DNA from: CAYXAA01 sp964462985 | GTDB lineage: Bacteria > Pseudomonadota > Alphaproteobacteria > Rhizobiales > Stappiaceae | Assembly: GCA_964462985.1 (NCBI GenBank) | Contig: CAYXAA010000043.1 | Location: 1 to 32,125, forward strand | Length of the DNA: 32,125 nucleotides | Reading direction: 5' to 3' | Part shown: positions 24,715 to 31,795 of the stretch, piece by piece | Numbering within the stretch: position 1 is the stretch's first letter | How the letters are laid out: each line of letters opens with the position of its first letter | Made by a program: the position numbers and the translations under genes | The notes under the pieces: generated by a model | The model's database searches: none | The model's input: only the letters and a program-made list of their open reading frames with translations | Told to the model about the DNA's origin: nothing

Positions 24715-24767
24715 CGCATGGAACGGTTGACGGGCGACCGCCCGGCAGCGGTCAGGAACTGATCCCC

Positions 24768-25199
24768 ATGCGCGACGGCTCCCACACGGTCACGGTCGCC
24801 AACCGGCTCGAAGAGCTCGAGCGGCTCTACGCCGCGCTCGAAGGCTTTGCTCAAAGCGCAGGTCTGCCGGACCCGGCCCGGCGTACCCTCCTTCTTGTCG
24901 CCGAGGAGCTGTTCACCAATGTGGTTCGCCACGGCTATTCGGATGATGCGGAGGACGGCATCGTAGCGACCGTCAGACAGGTAGATGCCCACATCGTTCT
25001 TGAGCTGCGCGATCACGGCCGGCCATTTGACACCGCCGGCACGCCGCGGCCACCGGACAACGAACGGCCGATGGAGGACATTGCGGTCGGCGGTCTCGGC
25101 CTCTTCCTGATCCATGCCGTTGCGTCATCGATCACCAGCCGGCGTGAGGGAATGACCAATGTGACGGAGGTCCGCCTCCCGGTAGACGCCGTCTCCTAG
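24768..25199 (+). CDS. Anti-sigma factor-type serine kinase (RsbW-like HATPase)
   Basis: A 143-residue GHKL ATPase of the HATPase_c_2 kind. The N box is intact: Glu47 and Asn51, then His55 (EELFTNVVRHG). The G1 region is RDHGRPFD (82-88) and the G2 region VGGLGLFLI (107-115). Such kinases phosphorylate the STAS partner and, when free, bind a target such as a sigma factor. No sigma factor gene is in the window. The frame is open from 24411, overlapping the STAS gene, but homology begins near MRDGSHTVTVANRLEELE. The ATG at 24768 has AGGA about 11 bases upstream. Confidence 0.9.
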   Translation: MRDGSHTVTVANRLEELERLYAALEGFAQSAGLPDPARRTLLLVAEELFTNVVRHGYSDDAEDGIVATVRQVDAHIVLELRDHGRPFDTAGTPRPPDNERPMEDIAVGGLGLFLIHAVASSITSRREGMTNVTEVRLPVDAVS

Positions 25200-25352
25200 G
25201 CTCCGGCACTAAAGGCGATTTCCACGGGTGTGCAGGCGATGCACTCGAATTGAAGTGACCGCCCATTGGAATAACTTTGCTAATTATTTCATAGACTTAT
25301 GTCGACTTTCTCAGATTTCAATTAAGAAATCATTCTCCAATTTCCGGGGCCA
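25200..25352. other. AT-rich spacer between convergent kinase and PP2C genes
   Basis: From about 25265 to 25345 the sequence is strikingly AT-rich compared with the rest of the window. It contains the inverted repeat GATTTC-AATTAA-GAAATC (25314-25331). It may serve as a bidirectional termination zone, though no classic GC stem with a T-run is seen. No gene is visible. Confidence 0.5.
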
Positions 25353-26270
25353 TTAGAACCGGACCTGTAGCAGCGAGAAGTCATCCGACAGGTCGCCGCC
25401 GTCGTCATGGACGGATCGGACCCAGTCGAAAATCGCCTGAGGACTGTCGCCGCCCGGCCTTCGGGCGAAGGCGAGCAGATCGTCGAAGGTCAGCATCGCT
25501 CCCTTTCCGGTTTCGACCTCGTAGGTTCCGTCGCTGAGTACGAGAAGCCGGTCCCCCGGTTCGATGGCGATCGCCTCCCGGCTGTAGCGCACCTCGCCGA
25601 TCGCACCGATCGCCATACCGCCGTCGGTTGCGAGCGGCCTTGCCTCAATCCGCCCCGCAGGTCCCGTGCGAAGATGGATCGCCGGCGGATGGCCGCCGCT
25701 GGAATAGACGAGCCGCCGCAACGAGCGCTGATAAACCCCATACCAGATGGTGAAGAACATGTCGTTCTGCCGCTCCATCGGGAAGGCTTCGTTCAGCGCC
25801 GCCAGCACAGCCGGGGGATCCCGGAAATCGGCGCCTGGTAGGGCCGCGGCGCGCAGGACGTTTATAACCGTGACGGACAGCAAGGCGGCGCCTACGCCGT
25901 GTCCGCAAACATCCAGCAGGTAAATGGCAAAATGATCGTCGTCGATGTCGTGATAGCCGAAGGAATCGCCGCCGAGTTCCGTCGAAGGCACCAGAAGCCA
26001 GTCCGTACCGGGATCAGCCTGCCGAGGCGCCGGCACAATCGACATCACGTAGCGCGCCGCGTCGCTAAGCTCGGCCTCGAGGCGGGCCTGCGTCCGCTCG
26101 AGAAGCAGGTTCTTTTCCGCGAGCTGGTCCTCGACCGCCTCACCATGCTCGATGGTCGCCTCATAAAGGAGCTTCAGATCCTCAAGCTCGGCCGTCAACC
26201 GCTCGATCTCGGCCCGAGCGGCGCGAAGCTCGCTCGACAGGTTTGGGGGCGCCGGGTGGATATCGGTCAT
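25353..26270 (-). CDS. Coiled-coil PP2C-type serine phosphatase (RsbU/SpoIIE-like)
   Basis: A 305-residue cytoplasmic phosphatase expected to dephosphorylate an STAS protein. Residues 12-75 form a coiled coil (ELRAARAEIERLTAELEDLK and onward); the PP2C domain runs from about 85 to the end. Metal-site motifs are intact: GGDSFGY (100-106), DVCGHG (120-125), YSSGGHPP, LSDGTYE and the terminal DDFSLLQ. There is no receiver, PAS or membrane domain, so the input must come through the coil or a partner. The frame is open to 26423, but conserved sequence begins near MTDIHPAPPN at 26270; no start has a strong Shine-Dalgarno. It is convergent with the kinase gene and divergent from the next operon. Confidence 0.88.
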   Translation of the reverse strand: MTDIHPAPPNLSSELRAARAEIERLTAELEDLKLLYEATIEHGEAVEDQLAEKNLLLERTQARLEAELSDAARYVMSIVPAPRQADPGTDWLLVPSTELGGDSFGYHDIDDDHFAIYLLDVCGHGVGAALLSVTVINVLRAAALPGADFRDPPAVLAALNEAFPMERQNDMFFTIWYGVYQRSLRRLVYSSGGHPPAIHLRTGPAGRIEARPLATDGGMAIGAIGEVRYSREAIAIEPGDRLLVLSDGTYEVETGKGAMLTFDDLLAFARRPGGDSPQAIFDWVRSVHDDGGDLSDDFSLLQVRF

Positions 26271-26520
26271 GTTTGGGGCCTGGACGAGGCATTTTCGTTG
26301 GCCAAGGAGATAGCCAGACATCGTCGAACATGGCAAGTTTGTGGTCGGCGGCCGCGGCTCAACCCTGCAATGCAGAGAGCCAGCGTGCCAGCCTTGTGAT
26401 CGTGTCTGGGGGATCCATGCCAAGTTTCAGCCATGCGTCCGGCCGCAATCGCGCGCCTGTGGCCGGCCCCCGAGTCCCGTTACCCGCCTACGAGACGAAT
26501 TTCCCTTCCAGGACAATGTC
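26271..26520. promoter_or_regulatory. Divergent promoter region between PP2C gene and signalling operon
   Basis: About 250 bases between divergent starts. A small perfect palindrome CTGCA-A-TGCAG lies at 26365-26375. I could not identify convincing -35/-10 pairs or a general-stress (GGAAC...GTT) promoter. No gene is evident, although frames remain open from both neighbours. Confidence 0.35.
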
Positions 26521-27042
26521 ATGAACGCGGCACAGCACGGAACTTCCGAACCTGCGGCCTATTTGCCGATGGTCGAGATCGACATGGACATCGAGGTCTT
26601 TTCCTCGAATTGGGCGCATTGCGATCGGATCTCGACCTATGTGGCCCGCATGGTCAGCCACAACCGCGCCGACTCGCTGCTCTATTCCAACCTCTTCTCG
26701 TCCGCGCTCAACGAGTTGCTCGAGACCGTTTTTCGGTCGCACAGCGGCGAAGGGTCGTTCGTCTGTGCCGTCCGACGCTGCGGTGAGGTCGACCGCATCG
26801 AGCTCTGCGTACCCTGCGGCGCCGATCAGATCGGCTTCTACCGCGACGCCATGACCATCGTTAAAAGCGCCGATGCAGCCGATCGCTATCGCCAGGCGCT
26901 GTTCTCGTCCGAAACCCTCGACCCGGCCATCGGCCTTCTGGAGCTGGTCGTCGACTATTCGGCGCAGCTATCCATCGAGCCCATGGACGACGACCGCATC
27001 CGCCTGATCGCTGATCTCGCCCTGGAGGAGACGGAGCAATAA
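26521..27042 (+). CDS. Degenerate GHKL/Slr1658-like regulator (probable pseudokinase)
   Basis: A 173-residue protein that aligns with the intact GHKL protein encoded at 30589. NELLETVFRS (64-73) corresponds to NELVENAVKF, and PAIGLLELVVDYS corresponds to SGLGLLTLMSDYG. The magnesium-binding Asn of the N box is Thr69, and the first glycine of the G2-like segment is Ala, so ATP binding and kinase activity are probably lost. The fold resembles the family I know as Slr1658-like, related to SiaB (DUF6272); this assignment is from memory. AGGA lies about eight bases before the ATG. The stop overlaps the next start by one base (TAATG), so it is made together with the STAS–methyltransferase protein, its likely partner. 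Confidence 0.75.
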   Translation: MNAAQHGTSEPAAYLPMVEIDMDIEVFSSNWAHCDRISTYVARMVSHNRADSLLYSNLFSSALNELLETVFRSHSGEGSFVCAVRRCGEVDRIELCVPCGADQIGFYRDAMTIVKSADAADRYRQALFSSETLDPAIGLLELVVDYSAQLSIEPMDDDRIRLIADLALEETEQ

Positions 27043-28217
27043 TGTCCGACGCCGTGTACCCGACCTTCACGGTCCGATTTGACGAGAACAATCAGGAATT
27101 CTCGATCATCGGCTCCATGAGGCCGCAGCGGGTCGAGGAACTGGACGGCTGCGTCCGGATGCTCGAAACCTCGATCGGCCGCATCAAGGGCACGTTTTAC
27201 ATCAACGTCAAGCGCCTCGTCCGTCTCAACAATCTGGCATTTCATGTGCTCGCCAGCATGCTGGTGAAGGCTTGCCGTGAGCGGCCTGACCTGAAGATCG
27301 CGGTCGTGACGTCCAGTGTCGTCGGCTGGTCGACGCGGAAATTCAAGGCCCTGCAGCTCGTCGCGCCGAACATCGCCGTCGAGGAATACGACAGCGCATT
27401 CTACCCCGGTCAGACCTTCCTTGAGGACGGCGGCTTCATCCCGATCCTTCGCACCCAGACCAAGTTGACCTGGCGGCACGAGAAGACGATCCTGCCGCGC
27501 CACGGCCTGCGTGAAGGCATGACGATCGCCGACATCTGCTGCGGCATTGGCGACTTCGCCGTGCTCGTGCACAAGGAATTTAGCCCGGCCCGGCTGGTGG
27601 CACTCGACCACTCGCGCTCGAGCCTGGCCTATGCGCGCAAGGTCGCATCCGAATTTGGCATCAACGGCATCGAATACATCTACGGCGACGCCGCTGAGAT
27701 GTTGCTCGAGGACGACCAGTTCGACTTCGTGACCTGCCGGCATTCCTTGCAGGTGTTTGACCGGCCGGAGCTAATCCTCCGGGAGCTCGTCCGCATCTGC
27801 AAGCCGGGCGGGCGGATCTACATCACCAACGAGAAGAACTCGCACTGCCTCGGGGAACCGCGCGGCGAGTCAATTCAGTGGACCTACAATGAAGTCGCCA
27901 AGCTCTGGGCCCACTTCAATATGGATATCGAACTTGGCCCCAAGAGCCGCCGCCTGATGCTCGACGCGGGGCTCGACGACGTCCAGATGGAGTCCTTCAT
28001 GGTGACCAATCTGGACGGTGATCCGCAGGACTTCGCAGATATCATCCAATCTTGGGAGAACGTCTACGCCGGTCAAATGGCGGTCCGGCGTGGGGACAGT
28101 CCTGACTTCATCGAACGGTTCCGGCGCGGTTTCCAGGACCACATCTTCGCCGCCTTGCATCCCAAGGGCTATGCCGGATGGCCTATCTGGGTGGCATCGG
28201 GACGCAAGCCGCAATGA
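27042..28217 (+). CDS. STAS-like domain fused to a SAM-dependent methyltransferase
   Basis: A 391-residue two-domain protein. Residues 1-122 align with the stand-alone STAS-like protein at 31279: RLNNLAFHVLASMLVKACRE matches FLNSSGINLLAKFTIEVRKQ, and PDLKIAVVTSSVVGW matches PDVKLAVRGSTRIPW. The phosphosite SSG (61-63 there) is Asn64-Leu65-Ala66 here, so it cannot be phosphorylated at that loop. Residues 150-391 are a class I methyltransferase: motif I ADICCGIGDF (163-172), an acidic residue after strand 2 (ALDH, 187-190), GDAAEM (215-220), FDFVTCRHSLQVF and LVRICKPGGRIYIT. The substrate is unknown. It overlaps the upstream gene by one base and the downstream phosphatase by four (ATGA). Confidence 0.82.
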   Translation: MSDAVYPTFTVRFDENNQEFSIIGSMRPQRVEELDGCVRMLETSIGRIKGTFYINVKRLVRLNNLAFHVLASMLVKACRERPDLKIAVVTSSVVGWSTRKFKALQLVAPNIAVEEYDSAFYPGQTFLEDGGFIPILRTQTKLTWRHEKTILPRHGLREGMTIADICCGIGDFAVLVHKEFSPARLVALDHSRSSLAYARKVASEFGINGIEYIYGDAAEMLLEDDQFDFVTCRHSLQVFDRPELILRELVRICKPGGRIYITNEKNSHCLGEPRGESIQWTYNEVAKLWAHFNMDIELGPKSRRLMLDAGLDDVQMESFMVTNLDGDPQDFADIIQSWENVYAGQMAVRRGDSPDFIERFRRGFQDHIFAALHPKGYAGWPIWVASGRKPQ

Positions 28218-30589
28218 CCATCGCCGAAGCCTCTCCTCCCAAGCTCTCAGTTGGCCGATTCTCACGCCGCAGTTTCCGCGCCAAGTTTGTCATTGTGGTT
28301 GGCGCCGCCGTCCTGTTCGACCTCATGCTCGGGGGCGGCATCGCGATCTGGAACGTGCAGCGTCTGTCCCGGGACGCTATGCGCCAGGTCGGTGACGGCA
28401 TGACGGAAGCCGCCGAGGAATACCTTCAGACCTATATTGAAACGACGGTGCTGCGTACGGAGTTGATTCTCGACCAGGTTCACTCCGAGCTCGATGCGCT
28501 GGCGGGCTCGATGCAGAAGCTGATCGACAATCCCGACGCCCGCGTTGCCGTTGGCAACCTCGTCGAGCAGACACCGGCGATGCGCGATACGCTGGCCTAT
28601 GACGCATCCGGCAATTGGGTCCAGAACACATCCGGCGCCTCCGTGGTCAGCGTCTGGGGCTACCTGCTCGACTCGGATCACAGACCTTTGCCCGAAGTTC
28701 AGGCCGAAATCGACCAGAGCACCGCCTTTAACCTGTTCGCACCCAGCCTGATGTCCTCCGGAGCAGCCAAGCTGCAGATGTACTACGTCGGTCCGAAGGA
28801 CCGGCCCATCATGCGCACGACGCCCTATACCGATCAGGCCCAGACTTTCGACAGGCTCTACCCGGGGCACAACCAGGCCAACTTCTGGGACTTCTTCTTC
28901 CCCGGCGTTTACGAAGGCTGGCAGCAGTGGATCAAGAATCCGGGTTCGCGGCCAGTCGAGTCCGAAATCGTCACAACCGCTCCCTATATAGATGCCATCC
29001 AGGGTGCGCTCATCGTCAGCTTCTTCCATCCCCTGTGGACGGCGGACCGGACTGACGTCGCCGGGATGGTGGCGACGGACATCACCCTCGATCAGCTCGC
29101 CGGGCTGGTCGAAAGCGTTGAGATTGCCGAGACGGGCTTCGGCTTCCTCACGATGTCGAACGGCAATGTGATCGCCACCTCAAAGACCGGTGAAGAGACG
29201 CTTGGCCTGGTGTCGAGTGACGTCAGCGGTCAGGGCGTCACGGGCATCAACCGGTCGCTGCGCGACAGCGTACAGCCGGCGATCAACGAGCTGCAGCTTC
29301 CGACCGACCAGAACACGGTGATCAAGCGGATCTTTCTGCAGGAAGACGGTGAGGACGTGCCCTACCTCGTCGTGCTGAAGCAGTTGCCGCCGACCAACCT
29401 GTGGGATGGCAGCGGGATCATTTCGGAAACGATGTCGCTTGGCTTCGTGGTCTCCGAACACGAGATCTACGAGTCCCTGATCGCCGCCCAGGAAGAGATC
29501 TCTAGCGCGACGACGAGGATCGTGAACTATCAGATCCTCGCGGTGCTGGTCAGTCTGATCATCGTCTTCTTCGCTGTCTTCGCCATCTCGGGGCGCATCA
29601 CCGCCGGCCTCACCGCCCTCGCCGATGCAGCGCGGCGGCTGCAGAACAAGGACTATTCCGTCCGGGTCGACATTCCGACCCGGGACGAGGTTGCCGAGGT
29701 GGGCCACGCCTTCAACCGCATGGCCGAGGAGATCAGCTATCACACGGAGAACCTCGAAAGGCTGGTCGAGGAGCGTACCAGAGAGCTGGAGAGCGCGAAT
29801 CTCGAGATTCTGGCACTGAACGAACGGCTGAAATCAGAGAACCTTCGCCTCGGAGCCGAACTCGACATTGCCCGCCGGATCCAGATGATGGTCCTGCCAA
29901 AGGAAGGCGAACTCAGCGAGATCCCGAAGATCGAAATCGCCGGTTACATGGAGCCGGCCGACGAGGTTGGCGGCGACTACTACGACGTGTTGCACGACGG
30001 CACGCGGATCAAGGTCGGCATCGGCGACGTCACCGGCCATGGCCTCGAAAGCGGCGTGCTAATGCTGATGGTGCAGTCGGTGGCCCGTGCGCTTCAGGAA
30101 AAGGGGAGCAACGATCCGAAGCAATTCCTCGAAGTGCTGAACCGGGCCATCTACAAGAACATCGCCCGCACAAACTCCGACAAGCACCTGTCGCTCGCGT
30201 TCCTCGACTATGAAGATCGCAAGGTGACGCTGTCTGGCCAGCACGAGGAGGTGCTGATCCTGCGCAAGGATGGAGAGATCGAGCGGATCGACACGATCGA
30301 CCTCGGCTTCCCGATCGGGCTTGAAAGCGACATCTCCGCCTTCGTTGCCACCAAGGAAGTGCACTTCGACAGCGGCGACACGATCATTCTCCATACCGAC
30401 GGAGTGACCGAAGCCGAAAGCCCTGATGGCGAACTGTTCGGTTTCGACCGGCTGTGCGACAGCGCACGCCGGCATGCTCACAAATCGGCGGAACAGATCG
30501 TCCAGGGTATCATCGACGATCTGACGGCGCATATCAGCACCCAGAAGATCCACGACGACATTACCCTCGTGGTCATGAGGCACCGGTAA
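28214..30589 (+). CDS. Membrane sensor PP2C phosphatase (extracytoplasmic sensor–HAMP–coil–PP2C)
   Basis: A 791-residue inner-membrane phosphatase. Transmembrane segment 1 is about residues 22-45 and segment 2 about 439-459. Between them is a long periplasmic sensor with a dCache-like look. A HAMP domain follows (RDEVAEVGHAFNRMAEEI), then a coiled coil (NLERLVEERTRELESANLEI) and the PP2C domain with VGGDYYDV (Gly586-Gly587-Asp588), DVTGHGLESG (Asp605), HTDGVTEA and DDITLVV. The layout is that of SiaA/RsbU-type sensors that dephosphorylate an STAS partner. The ATG at 28214 overlaps the methyltransferase stop (ATGA); the frame is open 12 codons further. The likely substrate is the STAS protein at 31279, with the kinase at 30589 as opponent. 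Confidence 0.92.
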   Translation: MTIAEASPPKLSVGRFSRRSFRAKFVIVVGAAVLFDLMLGGGIAIWNVQRLSRDAMRQVGDGMTEAAEEYLQTYIETTVLRTELILDQVHSELDALAGSMQKLIDNPDARVAVGNLVEQTPAMRDTLAYDASGNWVQNTSGASVVSVWGYLLDSDHRPLPEVQAEIDQSTAFNLFAPSLMSSGAAKLQMYYVGPKDRPIMRTTPYTDQAQTFDRLYPGHNQANFWDFFFPGVYEGWQQWIKNPGSRPVESEIVTTAPYIDAIQGALIVSFFHPLWTADRTDVAGMVATDITLDQLAGLVESVEIAETGFGFLTMSNGNVIATSKTGEETLGLVSSDVSGQGVTGINRSLRDSVQPAINELQLPTDQNTVIKRIFLQEDGEDVPYLVVLKQLPPTNLWDGSGIISETMSLGFVVSEHEIYESLIAAQEEISSATTRIVNYQILAVLVSLIIVFFAVFAISGRITAGLTALADAARRLQNKDYSVRVDIPTRDEVAEVGHAFNRMAEEISYHTENLERLVEERTRELESANLEILALNERLKSENLRLGAELDIARRIQMMVLPKEGELSEIPKIEIAGYMEPADEVGGDYYDVLHDGTRIKVGIGDVTGHGLESGVLMLMVQSVARALQEKGSNDPKQFLEVLNRAIYKNIARTNSDKHLSLAFLDYEDRKVTLSGQHEEVLILRKDGEIERIDTIDLGFPIGLESDISAFVATKEVHFDSGDTIILHTDGVTEAESPDGELFGFDRLCDSARRHAHKSAEQIVQGIIDDLTAHISTQKIHDDITLVVMRHR

Positions 30590-31143
30590 TGATCATGCAG
30601 CAGTTCGGCACCACGGAGTTCACCAACGTCGCTGCCAAGACGGCGAACCGCGTCCGCCTGTCGGAAGGCCCGCTCGATCTCAGCTGGCATCACTGCAGCA
30701 CGACGTCGGACTTCATTGGCGACTTTTTCGCCCTGCAGGCCGCCGAGGAGGCGGGCGTTGACGAGAACGAGGCGCGGCACAGCATCGGCTATCTCGTCAA
30801 CGAACTGGTCGAAAATGCCGTGAAGTTTCGGGCGCCGGGAGACGTCTTGATCGAAAGCTCGCTGGACAAGACCAATTTCGAGATCAAGGTCGCCAATCTT
30901 ATCGCGGGCGAGACGGCGGAACGCTTTCAGGCGCTGCTTTCGGAGATTGTGTCCCGCGACGCCGGCGAACTCCTGATCGAGCGCATCGAGCAAAATGCCG
31001 CGGATCCGGATTCGGGCGCATCCGGTCTTGGTCTTCTCACCCTAATGAGCGACTATGGGGTTCGTCTGGGGTGGAAATTCCTTCGCGATTCGCCTGACGG
31101 GCCCGTGCGGCTCGAAACCTACGCGGCGCTAACCCTGTCGTGA
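30589..31143 (+). CDS. GHKL ATP-binding regulator, Slr1658/SiaB-like, intact N box
   Basis: A 184-residue protein with a GHKL-like ATP site. The N box is NELVENAVKF (71-80) with Glu72 and Asn76, and a G2-like loop is SGLGLL (145-150). The classical G1 motif is weak, as in the SiaB/Slr1658 type. By analogy with SiaB it should phosphorylate the STAS-like partner while the upstream PP2C sensor reverses this; that is inference. The TAA of the phosphatase gene overlaps its ATG by one base, so the proteins are translationally coupled. It is the paralogue of the degenerate protein at 26521. Confidence 0.82.
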   Translation: MIMQQFGTTEFTNVAAKTANRVRLSEGPLDLSWHHCSTTSDFIGDFFALQAAEEAGVDENEARHSIGYLVNELVENAVKFRAPGDVLIESSLDKTNFEIKVANLIAGETAERFQALLSEIVSRDAGELLIERIEQNAADPDSGASGLGLLTLMSDYGVRLGWKFLRDSPDGPVRLETYAALTLS

Positions 31144-31150
31144 CGTGCGC

Positions 31151-31195
31151 CTAGAGCAGCTTGCCTCCTACCGGGCGTAGACAAGTTGTTCTAGA
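31151..31195 (+). repeat. Dispersed CTAGAGCA palindrome, copy 2
   Basis: A 45-base element with arms CTAGAGCAGCTTG and CAAGTTGTTCTAG, pairing over 13 positions with two G-U pairs, and a core with TCCTACCGG. It shares ends and core with copy 1 at 15354-15397. The mismatches are both of the kind that keep RNA pairing. It begins seven bases after the stop at 31143 and may act as a transcript end or stabiliser. Confidence 0.75.
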
Positions 31196-31216
31196 ATTTC
31201 GGTATCGATCGACTCG

Positions 31217-31247
31217 CGGCTTTCGGAGCGGAACGACCCGAAAGCCG
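31217..31247 (+). promoter_or_regulatory. Perfect 10-bp hairpin in the leader of the STAS gene
   Basis: CGGCTTTCGG (31217-31226) and CCGAAAGCCG (31238-31247) are perfect complements around an 11-base loop. It lies 31 bases before the STAS start, between the dispersed palindrome and the gene. No T-run follows. It could control translation of the STAS gene or be an operator. Confidence 0.55.
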
Positions 31248-31278
31248 GTCGGTCCAGCCTGGAGCCGGTTGGTCAATC

Positions 31279-31617
31279 ATGGAAATAAAAGCCAAAGAAT
31301 ACCGTGTATGGAGCGAGGATGCGACGATCTACTACGAGGGGACCATGCGGCTCTCGGGGACCGAAGCCTATGCTCCCATACACGCACTGATGGATACAGT
31401 TCTCCAGTCCAAGCCCGAGCTGATCACCCTCGACCTGACAGAGCTGGAGTTCCTCAACAGCTCCGGCATCAATCTCCTGGCAAAGTTCACCATCGAGGTC
31501 CGCAAGCAGCCGGACGTCAAGCTCGCGGTCCGTGGCTCGACTCGGATCCCCTGGCAATCGAAGTCGTTGCCCAATCTTAAGAAGCTTCATCCGGCGGTGG
31601 ACCTGACGATCACCTGA
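31279..31617 (+). CDS. STAS-like anti-sigma factor antagonist, Slr1659-like, intact phosphosite
   Basis: A 112-residue STAS-like protein. The key loop is FLNSSGINLL with Ser61-Ser62-Gly63, the same arrangement as DSSG in SpoIIAA, so it should be phosphorylatable. The C-terminal part PDVKLAVRGSTRIPWQSKSL matches the N-terminal domain of the methyltransferase fusion at 27042. It is expected to be the substrate of the kinase at 30589 and the phosphatase at 28214. A 135-base gap with a palindrome and a hairpin separates it from the kinase gene, so its expression level may differ from the rest. The Shine-Dalgarno is weak (GGTTGG or a distant GGAG). Confidence 0.88.
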   Translation: MEIKAKEYRVWSEDATIYYEGTMRLSGTEAYAPIHALMDTVLQSKPELITLDLTELEFLNSSGINLLAKFTIEVRKQPDVKLAVRGSTRIPWQSKSLPNLKKLHPAVDLTIT

Positions 31618-31699
31618 TCGCTGCGATCGGTTGCCGGGCGACATCGGCGACCGGCTCTTGCTCCCTCACCAGGCGCATGCCCCTCGAGCCGTCACGTGC

Positions 31700-31739
31700 G
31701 GGACTTGGTCCGAACGTCCGGGACTCTGGTCCGGAAACC
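31700..31739 (+). repeat. Imperfect 20-base tandem duplication
   Basis: Two adjacent copies begin GGGACTTGGTCCGAA and GGGACTCTGGTCCGG. They lie in the 178-base spacer between the STAS gene and the convergent VOC gene, which otherwise shows nothing. Confidence 0.5.
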
Positions 31740-31795
31740 GGCGGGGCCGGCGATGCGACCCAAGGGGCAAGGCCGTCAGGATCGGACCGGTCTGC

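Noticed and set aside
31139..31278. A general-stress (EcfG-type, GGAAC...GTT) promoter upstream of the STAS gene.
   Set aside because: GGAAC is present near 31229, but no GTT element follows at 16-18 bases.
23110..31617. The locus as the general stress response (PhyR–NepR–EcfG) of alphaproteobacteria.
   Set aside because: There is no PhyR-type receiver protein, no NepR and no ECF sigma gene; the components are PP2C, GHKL and STAS proteins.
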